From: Ferrimonas balearica
GTDB lineage: Bacteria; Pseudomonadota; Gammaproteobacteria; Enterobacterales; Shewanellaceae
DNA length: 64,000 bases
NCBI RefSeq assembly: GCF_019802055.1
Contig: NZ_JAHVHW010000004.1
Span: 62,001 to 126,000, forward strand
Direction of reading: 5' to 3'
Shown: positions 1 through 8,453 of the stretch, one piece after another
Layout of the letters: each line of letters begins with the position of its first letter
How positions within the stretch are numbered: position 1 is the first letter of the stretch
Notes under the pieces: generated by a model
Seen by the model: only the letters and a program-made list of their open reading frames with translations
Told to the model about the DNA's origin: nothing
Databases searched by the model: none
Program-made: the position numbers and the translations under genes

Positions 1-3000
1 GATGCCTCTGGGCTACAGCTCACTCCCACCTATACCCTCAGCGAGTATGGCCGAGCGCAAAACCTCTCTGAAAGCTCCGTCACCAGCATTGTTCAGGATC
101 AGCATGGCTTTATCTGGGTTGGCACCATCAATGGCCTGAACCGGTTTGATGGCAGCACCTTTAAGCTTTACCACTCCTCCAACCAAAAAGAGTATGGTTT
201 ACGCCACAACACCGTACGGGCCCTCCATCTCGACAGCAGCGGCAATCTGTGGGTAGTCACCAACCAGCAGATCTACCAATACAACGCACAGAAAGACCAC
301 TTTGAGCCTTTTAACGTCCCGTTTGAGAAAAAGTTCTGGACCATTGAGACCACGGAACAGCATGTTTTTGTGGGTACAGATTCCGGCTTAATCATCCAAG
401 ATAGAGTACGAGGACAGTTTGAGCTCGCGACAAAAACCGAGCCATTTGGCATCTCTGAAATTCACCTGTTCAGTAGCCAGACGCTGATTCTGACGACCAA
501 TCAAAGCGAAGGGATCGTCTACAACCACGGTGCCCACCGTTTCGAAGCGCTGCCCATCCAAGGTCAGGTTAAAGCGTTCTTTAATCTGACTGAAGATCTC
601 AATCTGGTGGTCACCAATTCCGGACTGTATCTGCTCAACGCTTCCGGACAAGCGCGTTACACGCTGCCAACCAGTCCCATCCACAAGGCCGCCATCGACC
701 GTGAAAACGGCAAAGTGTATTTCGCCAGTGGCAAGAAGATTTTCTACGCCACCGTAGATCTATACGACGGTGCCATTGCCACCCCACAGCCCATGCACCT
801 GGACATGGAGACCGAGCCCTCACACCTGTTTCTTGATCGAAACAACGACCTTTGGGTCGGGGTTATCGGCACCGGGCTGATAAAGATATCGACCGGAACC
901 AGTGAACTGACTCACTACACCAATATCTGCGGAAACAAGAGTTGTGATCAGGTTTGGAGCATCGACAACTTCAATGGCCTGACCTGGATAGCCAACGACA
1001 CGGAAAAGCTCGTCGCCTTTGATGCAAACATGGTTGTCACTCAGGAGCACGATACAGGAATCGTTGGGCCCAAAACGATTCACGCGGATGGTGAGAGCAT
1101 TTTCGTCGGCGGCAAGAACCGCTTATACATCCTTCAAGGTGGCAGAGAGTACAGCTTCAACTTCGATGACACCATCATCACCTCAATTACTTCAGTAAAC
1201 AGCGCAAAACTGCTTGGCACCTTTTCAGAGGGCATCATTCTGCTCGATGAGAACGGTCAACTGCTCAAAGACCGCTTTGAGCCTCAGGTAGATTCGACCG
1301 CCCTGGCGTTAAACGTCGATGACTCAAAGGTGTTTATCGGCACTCAGACAGGGTTGCATATCTACCGGTTCAACCCACGCCTGGGTATTTGGGAAAAGTC
1401 CGGACACCTGCTTAAAGAGCAGATCGTTACCGCGATTGAAACCGTGTCCAATGGATATGTGATCGGCACCGTGAGCAGCGGTTTCCACTATCTGGACAGA
1501 AAACTTAAGCTCAGCAAGTTGGATATTGATCTCCGTGACCAGGACAATTTGCTGATTTACAGCATTGTGTCCACAGAGTCAGCGCTGTACGCCAGCAGCA
1601 ACTACGGCATTCTCAAGATTGCGCCCGACTCATTAAAGCTGCTTGATATATATGGATACGCTCGGGGAGCTCAGAAAGAGTTCAATGGCATGTCTGCCGA
1701 CTCAACGGACGACAAGATCTATTTTGGCGGAACCAATGGCATCAACATTCTGAAAGACGCTGCCAGCAATCGCTATGCTTCCAGCTTTGCGCCTGTTTTC
1801 ACTTACCTGAGAGTGTTCGACAAAGAGGTGACCCCAGGCAGTAAAATCACTCAGAACATCACGACGTCAGACAGAATTACGCTCGAATACAGCGACTACC
1901 CGTTCACCATTGGGGTTTCGCGCCTCGCAGGAAAGTTCTCCGAGAGTATCGTCTATCAATATCGTCTGCTGGGCTTTGATAACGACTGGAAACAGGTCGA
2001 CAGCGCTAATATGTCCATCACCTTCTCCAAACTGCCTCCCGGCAGATATATATTGGAGGCGGACACAGTAACGCCCTTTTCCAAGGACCAACATAACCGT
2101 CGCTCCATCACCATTGTGATCCGCCCGCCTTGGTGGCTGTCACCCCAGGCCAAGTTTGTCTACGGGCTCATTATCCTGCTGATGGTGATTGCACTCTATC
2201 GTGAGATGCTGCGCCGTCGCCGGGTTCAGGCCCGTATTGCCCAAAGCGAAGAGCGACTCAAACTCTCCCTGTGGGGAAGTGGCGACGAGATGTGGGACTG
2301 GGATATGGAAGCGGGCAAAATCTACCGCTCCAATATCTGGGGCATTCTGGAATTCCCTCAGGATGGACAGCGCAATGGCTCCGGCAGCAGTAACATTCAC
2401 CCGGACGATCTGAACCGGGTCAACCAGTTGCTTAACGACCACTTCTCCGGGGAATCGGAACACTTTGAGGCCACCTACCGGGTCAAAAGCAAAACCGGCG
2501 AGTGGGTATGGATTCTGGACCGGGCCAAAATCGTAGAGCGGGATGAACAGGGTCGCCCCACCCGGATGACCGGTACCATCAAGGACATCAGCAGCATTAA
2601 AGAGGCTGAGGAGCGCCTTAATCTCTTCGCCCGTGCACTGCGGAACATCTCTGAAGGCATGTTTATTCTCGACAACGAGATGCGATACCTCGAAGTCAAC
2701 GAGGCCTGCCTGGAGATCACCGGCTTCAATAAGTCTCACTTTATCAATGATGAACTGAACTTCGACCGCTATCCCCGCGCTTACACCGACGACATCATCC
2801 GCATCGTACGTCAGCAGGGCCGTTGGAACGGCGAGTTGGAACTCACCCGCTCCAATGGGCGCCTGATCCAGATCGAACTGACGCTGGACCAGATTAAAGA
2901 GGGGGGCACCCACAACCACTTCTACGTGGGTGTATTCAGTGACATCACCCACCGCAAGCAGGCAGAGTCGGAGCTTCGCCGTCTGACCAACAACGACGTG

Positions 3001-4272
3001 CTGACCGGATTGCCCAACCGAAGCTATCTGCAGATCTCTCTCGACAGCCTGGTTCGCCGTCAGGTGCCTCTCTGCTTGCTGATTTTTGACCTGGACAACT
3101 TTAAGAAGGTCAACGATTCACTGGGCCACGTTGCGGGTGACGCCCTGCTCTGCCATGTGGCCAACCGCGTTCGTAATCACCTGCCGGAAGAGGCCTCACT
3201 GTACCGCCTTGGTGGAGATGAATTCGCCGTTATCTACGACGGCGAACGCGCCATCAATCAAAGTACCAAGCTGGCTCAGGAGATCCTCAGTGCCTTCAGT
3301 CAGCCCTTCCAGCTGGAGCAGGGTGAACTGGTGGTCAACACCAGTATCGGCATTGTCACCTATCCGGATGATGACGTGGACCGTCAGGCTCTGCTGCGGA
3401 AGGCGGACCTGGCGATGTATCACGCCAAGGGCCAGGGGGGACAGTGCTACCAGTTCTTCAACGAATCCCTGAACCAGGCGGCCATGGTGCGATTGGATAC
3501 GGAGAATCTGATTCGACAGGCGCTGAAAGATAACTTCTTCGAGGTGTACTACCAGCCCAAAGTGGATCTTCGTACTCAGTCCATCAAAGGGATGGAAGCA
3601 TTGGTGCGCCTGAACCACCCTTCCAAGGGGCTGATCAGCCCTGGTGAGTTTATCCCGCTGGCCGAGGAAACCGGCCTGATTGTGGAGATCGGTGAATATG
3701 TCCTGAAGCAAGCGTGTTTTGCCGCGGAGAAATGGCGCCGTATGGGGCTGCTCAATGGTCGCGTCGCGGTAAACCTCTCATCCCATCAGTTTACGCTGCC
3801 AGACCTCTGTGAGCGCATTGAGCGCATTCTAAAGCTCACCCGACTGCCAGCGGAGTGCCTGGAGCTTGAGATCACTGAGGGTACGGTAATTCAGCACCCT
3901 GACCAGGCGATTGCCACCATGAGTTCCCTGCACAATTTGGGCATCCATCTGGCGCTGGATGACTTTGGTACCGGATACTCCTCGCTTTCCTATTTGAAGC
4001 GCTTCCCCATAAATACGCTGAAGATCGACAAGTCCTTTGTCGATGATATTGCGGTAACAACTAAAGACAGAATGATGGCAGCGTCTATTATTACCATTGC
4101 TCGAAATATGGAGCTTCAGGTTGTTGCCGAAGGGGTTGAGCATCAAAGTCAACTCGACATTCTTCGTGAGCTTCAATGTGACGTTGTACAAGGCTATCTC
4201 TTTAGTAAGCCAGTACCGGAAGCCGTTTTTGAAAAAGCCATCTCAGAAAACCGTGTCCTGGCAAATGCTTAA
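1..4272 (+). CDS. Membrane sensor with beta-propeller, PAS-PAS-GGDEF-EAL (5' end missing)
   Basis: The frame is open from base 1, so the start lies outside the window; 1423 residues are visible. The N-terminal ~600 residues carry propeller-type repeats (for example SIVQDQHGFIWVGTINGLNRF-like blades near residue 30), then a Y_Y_Y-like domain and one membrane helix at about 718-735. After it come two PAS domains (about 754-866 and 876-983), a GGDEF domain with intact GGDEF at 1071, and an EAL domain with EAL at 1199, a DDFGTG motif and an AEGVE motif. It should make or break cyclic di-GMP in response to a periplasmic signal. The position five residues before GGDEF lacks the RxxD inhibitory site. 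The EAL residues look complete, so phosphodiesterase activity is likely; cyclase activity is possible. The next gene, a secreted repeat protein, starts 94 bases on with its own promoter. Confidence 0.93.
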   Translation, partial: DASGLQLTPTYTLSEYGRAQNLSESSVTSIVQDQHGFIWVGTINGLNRFDGSTFKLYHSSNQKEYGLRHNTVRALHLDSSGNLWVVTNQQIYQYNAQKDHFEPFNVPFEKKFWTIETTEQHVFVGTDSGLIIQDRVRGQFELATKTEPFGISEIHLFSSQTLILTTNQSEGIVYNHGAHRFEALPIQGQVKAFFNLTEDLNLVVTNSGLYLLNASGQARYTLPTSPIHKAAIDRENGKVYFASGKKIFYATVDLYDGAIATPQPMHLDMETEPSHLFLDRNNDLWVGVIGTGLIKISTGTSELTHYTNICGNKSCDQVWSIDNFNGLTWIANDTEKLVAFDANMVVTQEHDTGIVGPKTIHADGESIFVGGKNRLYILQGGREYSFNFDDTIITSITSVNSAKLLGTFSEGIILLDENGQLLKDRFEPQVDSTALALNVDDSKVFIGTQTGLHIYRFNPRLGIWEKSGHLLKEQIVTAIETVSNGYVIGTVSSGFHYLDRKLKLSKLDIDLRDQDNLLIYSIVSTESALYASSNYGILKIAPDSLKLLDIYGYARGAQKEFNGMSADSTDDKIYFGGTNGINILKDAASNRYASSFAPVFTYLRVFDKEVTPGSKITQNITTSDRITLEYSDYPFTIGVSRLAGKFSESIVYQYRLLGFDNDWKQVDSANMSITFSKLPPGRYILEADTVTPFSKDQHNRRSITIVIRPPWWLSPQAKFVYGLIILLMVIALYREMLRRRRVQARIAQSEERLKLSLWGSGDEMWDWDMEAGKIYRSNIWGILEFPQDGQRNGSGSSNIHPDDLNRVNQLLNDHFSGESEHFEATYRVKSKTGEWVWILDRAKIVERDEQGRPTRMTGTIKDISSIKEAEERLNLFARALRNISEGMFILDNEMRYLEVNEACLEITGFNKSHFINDELNFDRYPRAYTDDIIRIVRQQGRWNGELELTRSNGRLIQIELTLDQIKEGGTHNHFYVGVFSDITHRKQAESELRRLTNNDVLTGLPNRSYLQISLDSLVRRQVPLCLLIFDLDNFKKVNDSLGHVAGDALLCHVANRVRNHLPEEASLYRLGGDEFAVIYDGERAINQSTKLAQEILSAFSQPFQLEQGELVVNTSIGIVTYPDDDVDRQALLRKADLAMYHAKGQGGQCYQFFNESLNQAAMVRLDTENLIRQALKDNFFEVYYQPKVDLRTQSIKGMEALVRLNHPSKGLISPGEFIPLAEETGLIVEIGEYVLKQACFAAEKWRRMGLLNGRVAVNLSSHQFTLPDLCERIERILKLTRLPAECLELEITEGTVIQHPDQAIATMSSLHNLGIHLALDDFGTGYSSLSYLKRFPINTLKIDKSFVDDIAVTTKDRMMAASIITIARNMELQVVAEGVEHQSQLDILRELQCDVVQGYLFSKPVPEAVFEKAISENRVLANA

Positions 4273-4296
4273 GAGTCAATAATTTGTCGTAATTTA

Positions 4297-4313
4297 TTGG
4301 CATGGGGATTGCT
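4297..4313 (+). promoter_or_regulatory. Sigma-54 (-24/-12) promoter for the repeat-protein gene
   Basis: The sequence TTGGCATGGGGATTGCT matches the RpoN consensus TTGGCACGNNNNTTGCW at every fixed position except one (T for C), with correct GG-to-GC spacing. Transcription would begin near 4323, about 43 bases before the ATG at 4366. An enhancer-binding protein would have to bind within the 3' end of the GGDEF-EAL gene. Three other matches in this window sit in front of flagellar genes. Confidence 0.75.
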
Positions 4314-4317
4314 GAAT

Positions 4318-4347
4318 AGCGTGCAACTCAAATTGGACTTGCACGCT
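4318..4347. promoter_or_regulatory. 9-bp inverted repeat at the predicted transcription start
   Basis: AGCGTGCAA and TTGCACGCT are perfect inverted copies separated by 12 bases. They lie directly downstream of the -12 element and span the predicted +1, so a repressor site is more likely than a terminator; there is no T-run after it. Function is inferred. Confidence 0.5.
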
Positions 4348-4365
4348 TAATTCAGGAGATCTTCC

Positions 4366-5835
4366 ATGCAGACTAAATTCCGCCTTGCGGCCACGGCCAT
4401 CGCTTTGTCTATTTCCGCTTCTTCCTACGCCATGGTTCCTTGGGTAGAGAAGGACAATGAAATTAAAGGCAGCATTCCGTGGATCAATTACGCCGAACAG
4501 ATTCACCAAAGCACCTCTTCCCTCAATAAAGAATCTGTCGATGTAAATAGTGAAGTCGCTGGTATCCCCTGGATCCGTCACGCTGAGCTGGAAACCGCTG
4601 GCATCCCCTGGATCCGCCATGCTGAAACCGAAACTGCCGGTATCCCCTGGATCCGCCACGCTGAAACCGAAACCGCCGGTATCCCCTGGATCCGTCACGC
4701 TGAAACAGAAACCGCTGGCATCCCCTGGATCCGTCACGCTGAGCTGGAAACCGCTGGCATCCCCTGGATCCGTCACGCTGAAACCGAAACCGCTGGCATC
4801 CCCTGGATCCGCCATGCTGAAACCGAAACCGCTGGCATCCCCTGGATCCGTCACGCTGAGCTGGAAACCGCTGGCATCCCCTGGATCCGCCACGCTGAGC
4901 TGGAAACCGCTGGCATCCCCTGGATCCGTCACGCTGAACTGGAAACCGCTGGCATCCCCTGGATCCGTCACGCTGAGCTGGAAACCGCTGGCATCCCCTG
5001 GATCCGCCACGCTGAAACCGAAACCGCTGGCATCCCCTGGATCCGTCACGCTGAGCTGGAAACCGCTGGCATCCCCTGGATCCGCCATGCTGAAACCGAA
5101 ACCGCCGGTATCCCCTGGATCCGTCACGCTGAACTGGAAACCGCTGGCATCCCCTGGATCCGTCACGCTGAGCTGGAAACCGCTGGCATCCCCTGGATCC
5201 GCCACGCTGAAACCGAAACTGCCGGTATCCCCTGGATCCGTCACGCTGAGCTGGAAACCGCTGGCATCCCTTGGATCCGCCACGCTGAAACCGAAACTGC
5301 CGGTATCCCCTGGATCCGCCATGCTGAAGTAGAGACCGCAGGTATCCCCTGGATCCGCCACGCTGAAACCGAAACTGCCGGTATCCCCTGGATCCGTCAC
5401 GCTGAGCTGGAAACCGCTGGCATCCCCTGGATCCGCCACGCTGAGACCGAAACTGCCGGTATCCCCTGGATCCGCCATGCTGAAGTAGAGACAGCAGGTA
5501 TCCCCTGGATCCGCCACGCCGAACTGGAAACCGCTGGCATCCCCTGGATCCGCCACGCTGAAACCGAAACTGCCGGTATCCCCTGGATCCGTCACGCTGA
5601 GCTGGAAACCGCCGGTATCCCCTGGATCCGTCACGCTGAGCTGGAAACCGCTGGCATCCCCTGGATCCGTCACGCTGAAACCGAAACTGCCGGTATCCCC
5701 TGGATCCGTCACGCTGAGCTGGAAACCGCTGGTATCCCCTGGATCCGTCACGCTGACCAGAAGCCTCAGAAGCCGCAATCTAACGAACAATCCACCCGTA
5801 ACATCCCGTGGCTGAAGCCCGCTTCCGTAGCGTAA
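4366..5835 (+). CDS. Secreted tandem-repeat protein, 30 x 13 residues (IPWIRHAE repeats)
   Basis: 489 residues. A signal peptide (about 1-22, ending SSYA) is followed by a short unique region containing two degenerate copies (VPWVEK, IPWINYAEQ), then 30 uninterrupted copies of AGIPWIRHAExET and a truncated 31st, ending with a last IPW motif near the C-terminus. Position 11 of the unit is only T, L or V. The start has a good ribosome site (CAGGAG, 9 bases upstream). I do not recognise a family. With one Trp, one Arg, one His and two or three acidic residues per unit it could be a surface or matrix polymer, a ligand or metal binder, or a multi-core precursor; none is shown. It is followed after 34 bases by a 37-codon ORF and a strong terminator, suggesting a two-gene unit. 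Confidence 0.88.
   Translation: MQTKFRLAATAIALSISASSYAMVPWVEKDNEIKGSIPWINYAEQIHQSTSSLNKESVDVNSEVAGIPWIRHAELETAGIPWIRHAETETAGIPWIRHAETETAGIPWIRHAETETAGIPWIRHAELETAGIPWIRHAETETAGIPWIRHAETETAGIPWIRHAELETAGIPWIRHAELETAGIPWIRHAELETAGIPWIRHAELETAGIPWIRHAETETAGIPWIRHAELETAGIPWIRHAETETAGIPWIRHAELETAGIPWIRHAELETAGIPWIRHAETETAGIPWIRHAELETAGIPWIRHAETETAGIPWIRHAEVETAGIPWIRHAETETAGIPWIRHAELETAGIPWIRHAETETAGIPWIRHAEVETAGIPWIRHAELETAGIPWIRHAETETAGIPWIRHAELETAGIPWIRHAELETAGIPWIRHAETETAGIPWIRHAELETAGIPWIRHADQKPQKPQSNEQSTRNIPWLKPASVA
4558..5757 (+). repeat. 39-bp coding tandem repeat, 30 full copies plus 30 bp
   Basis: Units of exactly 39 bp run from 4558 to 5727, then a partial unit to 5757. Every unit carries GGATCC. 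Units differ mainly at the 11th codon (ACC, CTG, GTA) and at synonymous sites (CGT/CGC, CAC/CAT, GCT/GCC). Near-identical DNA between distant copies points to recent unequal exchange. Because 39 is divisible by 3, other frames, including the antisense one, also stay open. Confidence 0.97.
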
Positions 5836-5869
5836 CGCTGTCACAGTTCAGGTATTGGGAGAAAACACG

Positions 5870-5983
5870 ATGATCAACAAGCTGAAGCAAGCACTGGGTC
5901 TCTGTCCCCGCCGCAAGAAAGCCGCTTTACCGCGAGGCCTGCAGCGCCTGGAAGTGGTCACTGCGGAGCGCTGGTGGCACTAA
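5870..5983 (+). CDS. 37-residue small ORF after the repeat protein
   Basis: ATG at 5870 is preceded by GGGAG eight bases upstream. The product is short and basic, with one cysteine (residue 12) followed by PRRKK, and an aromatic C-terminus (ERWWH). It has no membrane segment. It starts 34 bases after the repeat gene and ends just before the terminator, so it is probably cotranscribed. I do not recognise it. A leader peptide, small regulator or chance ORF are all possible. Confidence 0.5.
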   Translation: MINKLKQALGLCPRRKKAALPRGLQRLEVVTAERWWH

Positions 5984-6017
5984 GCCAAAACCCAAATGGA
6001 TAATTGGGTCAGAATGG

Positions 6018-6055
6018 AAAACGGGGTCAGCTTTCCCAGCTGACCCCGTTTTTTT
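6018..6055. terminator. Bidirectional intrinsic terminator
   Basis: Stem ACGGGGTCAGCT / AGCTGACCCCGT with loop TTCCC, an A-run on the left and a T-run on the right. It ends the repeat-protein unit on the plus strand and overlaps the last codons of the small minus-strand gene. Confidence 0.9.
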
Positions 6056-6221
6056 GTTGAGCCCGGCGATGCAGTTGCCGCTCAACCTGGAACAGCGGCC
6101 ACAACAGCGGCCCAAGCAATAACCCCTTCAGAAACCACCGTGCCGGCTTCATACCTGCCTTGATTGCTTCCAGATAGAAAAACGGTGCGGTCATCAGCAC
6201 CAGCAACACCCACAACAACAT
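6027..6221 (-). CDS. Small membrane protein, 64 residues
   Basis: The ATG at 6221 has a strong ribosome site (AGGGGGA). Residues 2-20 (LLWVLLVLMTAPFFYLEAI) are one hydrophobic helix, followed by a basic stretch, a second hydrophobic stretch GLLLGPLLWPL, and a polar basic tail. Its stop lies inside the left arm of the bidirectional terminator. It lies downstream of fadJ but behind that gene's own terminator, so it is probably separate. No function can be assigned. Confidence 0.6.
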   Translation of the reverse strand: MLLWVLLVLMTAPFFYLEAIKAGMKPARWFLKGLLLGPLLWPLFQVERQLHRRAQQKNGVSWES

Positions 6222-6277
6222 CGGTCCCCCTTACTTCAGTGCGCACAAATTGTACGCATCCCATCCGCAAGTGAAAC

Positions 6278-6303
6278 AAAAAGGCGCCCCAAGGCGCCTT
6301 TTT
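6278..6303 (-). terminator. Terminator of fadIJ
   Basis: AAAAAGGCGCC, loop CCAA, GGCGCCTTTTT. It lies 24 bases past the fadJ stop and is nearly symmetrical. Confidence 0.85.
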
Positions 6304-6326
6304 GAGATCTCGATCACACTGCCGAA

Positions 6327-8453
6327 TCAGGGATAAAAACGCGCTCCCTGCTCCGTCATCTCCAGCAGCTTGGCTGCAGGGGCAAATCGGTCGCCAAAGC
6401 GCTCCTGATAGTGCTGGAGGCGCTCTACCAGGGTCTTTGCACCCAGACGGTCGATATAGCGGAAGGGACCGCCCAGGAACGGCGGGAAGCCGATGCCGAA
6501 GATGGCACCGATATCGCCATCACGGGGAGAAGCGATAATGCCCTCTTCCAGGCAACGCACCGCTTCATTCAACATCTGAACCACGCAGCGTTCCGCCAGC
6601 TCAGTATCGCTCAAGCGGCTCTGCGGCTGGATCCCCAGCACCTGATACACCGACTCATCCACCGGTTTCTTACCCTTGGCTTTGCCGCCGTACTGGTAGA
6701 AGCCTTTCCCGTTTTTCCGCCCCTTCCGATCGTCCGCCAATAATTTGGCGAAAGCGGCGGGTGCAGCAAATCGCTCTCCCAGTTCACTCTCCAAAATTGG
6801 CGAAATTTTGGCACCAACGTCAATTCCCACTTCATCCAACAGAGTCACCGGACCCACAGGGAAACCGAACGTCACCAGCGCCCGGTCCAGCGCCTCAACC
6901 GGCTCACCATCCAACAGCAAGTTAGCGGCTTCATTCATATAGAGCGCGAGAATTCGATTAACGTAGAAACCGGCGCCATCCTGAACCACGATGGGCGTCT
7001 TACCCTGCTTGCGGGCAAAGGCAACCGTGGTGGCGATGGTTTCCGGTGACGTGCCTTTGTGGGCGATCACCTCGACCAGGGGCATCTTCTCTACCGGAGA
7101 GAAGTAGTGCAGGCCGATCACCTTATCCGGACGGCTGGCCGCTTCGGCAATCTGGCCAATCGGCAGCGAAGAGGTGTTGGAGGCAAAGATGGTGTGCTCA
7201 CCACAGTTTGCTTCCACATCCTTCACCATCTGGTGCTTCAGACCCAGATCTTCAAACACCGCCTCAACCACGATGTCCACATCTTTGATGCCGTCATAGC
7301 GGGTGGTGGTGGAGAGCAGGCTCATCGCCTTATCCCGCTGCGCCGCGGTCATCTGACGTTTCTTAACCCGCTTGTCCACCTGCTTATAGCTGTAAGCCAG
7401 AGCGTTCTGCAGGCCCGGCTCAGCGATGTCCTTGATGCGAGCAGGCAGTTTGGCCTTGAGTGCGGTCACCGAGGCGATACCCCCTCCCATCAGACCACCG
7501 CCAAGCACCATCACCTTATTGAGTGGCAGCGGCTCTGCATCACCGGCACCACTCTCCTTCTTCATCTCCGTGGTGGCGAAGAAGATGGAGCGCAGCGCTT
7601 CGGATTCCGGCGTCATCACCAGATCACCAAAGTGACGGGCTTCAGCCTCATACCCCGCAGCCAGCCCTTTTTCCAGACCGGTGCGAACGCAATCGATGAT
7701 CTTAAGCGGCGCCGGGTAGTTGCCCTGGGTCTTAGCCAGAACCTTCTTGCCCGCCTGGTCAAAGATCACCTTGCGGCCAAAACCGGTGCTTTCCAGCAGT
7801 TTCTCAGCCCCTTTCAGGTTGGGCTGAGTCTTCTTGCGTTTCCCCTTCAGGGCGTAGCCTTTGGCCACCTCAACCAGCACAGAGTGCGGTACCGTTTCCT
7901 CAACCAGGCCGAACTTCAGCGCCTGCTTGGGACGCAACTGGCGACCGGACAGCATCATATCCAGCGAGCGGGCCACCCCCACCAGTCGGGGCAGGCGCTG
8001 AGTACCACCGCCACCCGGCAGCAGACCCAGCTGCACTTCCGGTACACCCAGTACCGTCTTATCGCTGTTGGAGCAGATGCGGTAATCGCAAGCCAGGGCC
8101 AACTCGAGGCCACCACCCAAGCAGGGGCCGTGAATGGCTGCCACCACGGGCACCTTCAGGTTGGCCAGTTCATCAAACAGTTGCTGGGCACCGCGGGAGA
8201 TCTGGTAGGCGTCGTCCGCGCTCTTACAGGCCGCCAGCATGGCGATGTCCGCGCCAGCGATAAAGGAACTGGGTTTGCCAGAAGTGAACACCACACCCTG
8301 AATGCTGCTGTCCTGCTCAATCTCACCGAGCAGATCCCGCACCTCACTGGAGAAGGTGTCACGCAGGGTGTTCATGCTCTCGCCGGGCACATCCATGGTG
8401 ATGATGGCAACGCCATCACTGCCCACCTCAAGGCTAAAGGTTTTCTCACTCAT
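6327..8453 (-). CDS. fadJ: Fatty acid oxidation complex subunit alpha FadJ
   Basis: 708 residues, near the 714 of the Escherichia coli protein. The N-terminal third is an enoyl-CoA hydratase/isomerase with GADIAM (68-73), [13 protein letters not shown] containing Glu117, and [15 protein letters not shown] containing Glu139, the expected catalytic pair. The second half is a 3-hydroxyacyl-CoA dehydrogenase with the NAD site [10 protein letters not shown] near 310 and a C-terminal dehydrogenase domain. It catalyses hydration and oxidation steps of beta-oxidation in complex with FadI. Its ATG overlaps the fadI stop (TAATG), indicating translational coupling. Confidence 0.96.
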   Translation of the reverse strand: MSEKTFSLEVGSDGVAIITMDVPGESMNTLRDTFSSEVRDLLGEIEQDSSIQGVVFTSGKPSSFIAGADIAMLAACKSADDAYQISRGAQQLFDELANLKVPVVAAIHGPCLGGGLELALACDYRICSNSDKTVLGVPEVQLGLLPGGGGTQRLPRLVGVARSLDMMLSGRQLRPKQALKFGLVEETVPHSVLVEVAKGYALKGKRKKTQPNLKGAEKLLESTGFGRKVIFDQAGKKVLAKTQGNYPAPLKIIDCVRTGLEKGLAAGYEAEARHFGDLVMTPESEALRSIFFATTEMKKESGAGDAEPLPLNKVMVLGGGLMGGGIASVTALKAKLPARIKDIAEPGLQNALAYSYKQVDKRVKKRQMTAAQRDKAMSLLSTTTRYDGIKDVDIVVEAVFEDLGLKHQMVKDVEANCGEHTIFASNTSSLPIGQIAEAASRPDKVIGLHYFSPVEKMPLVEVIAHKGTSPETIATTVAFARKQGKTPIVVQDGAGFYVNRILALYMNEAANLLLDGEPVEALDRALVTFGFPVGPVTLLDEVGIDVGAKISPILESELGERFAAPAAFAKLLADDRKGRKNGKGFYQYGGKAKGKKPVDESVYQVLGIQPQSRLSDTELAERCVVQMLNEAVRCLEEGIIASPRDGDIGAIFGIGFPPFLGGPFRYIDRLGAKTLVERLQHYQERFGDRFAPAAKLLEMTEQGARFYP

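Noticed and set aside
4558-5757. CRISPR-like array
   Set aside because: The units are contiguous with no unique spacers, and they are coding.
4294-5844. 516-residue antisense ORF of VTDPGDASGFQLS-like repeats
   Set aside because: It exists because the 39-bp unit is a multiple of three and lacks stops in this frame. No signal peptide or ribosome site; the plus-strand frame has both plus a promoter.
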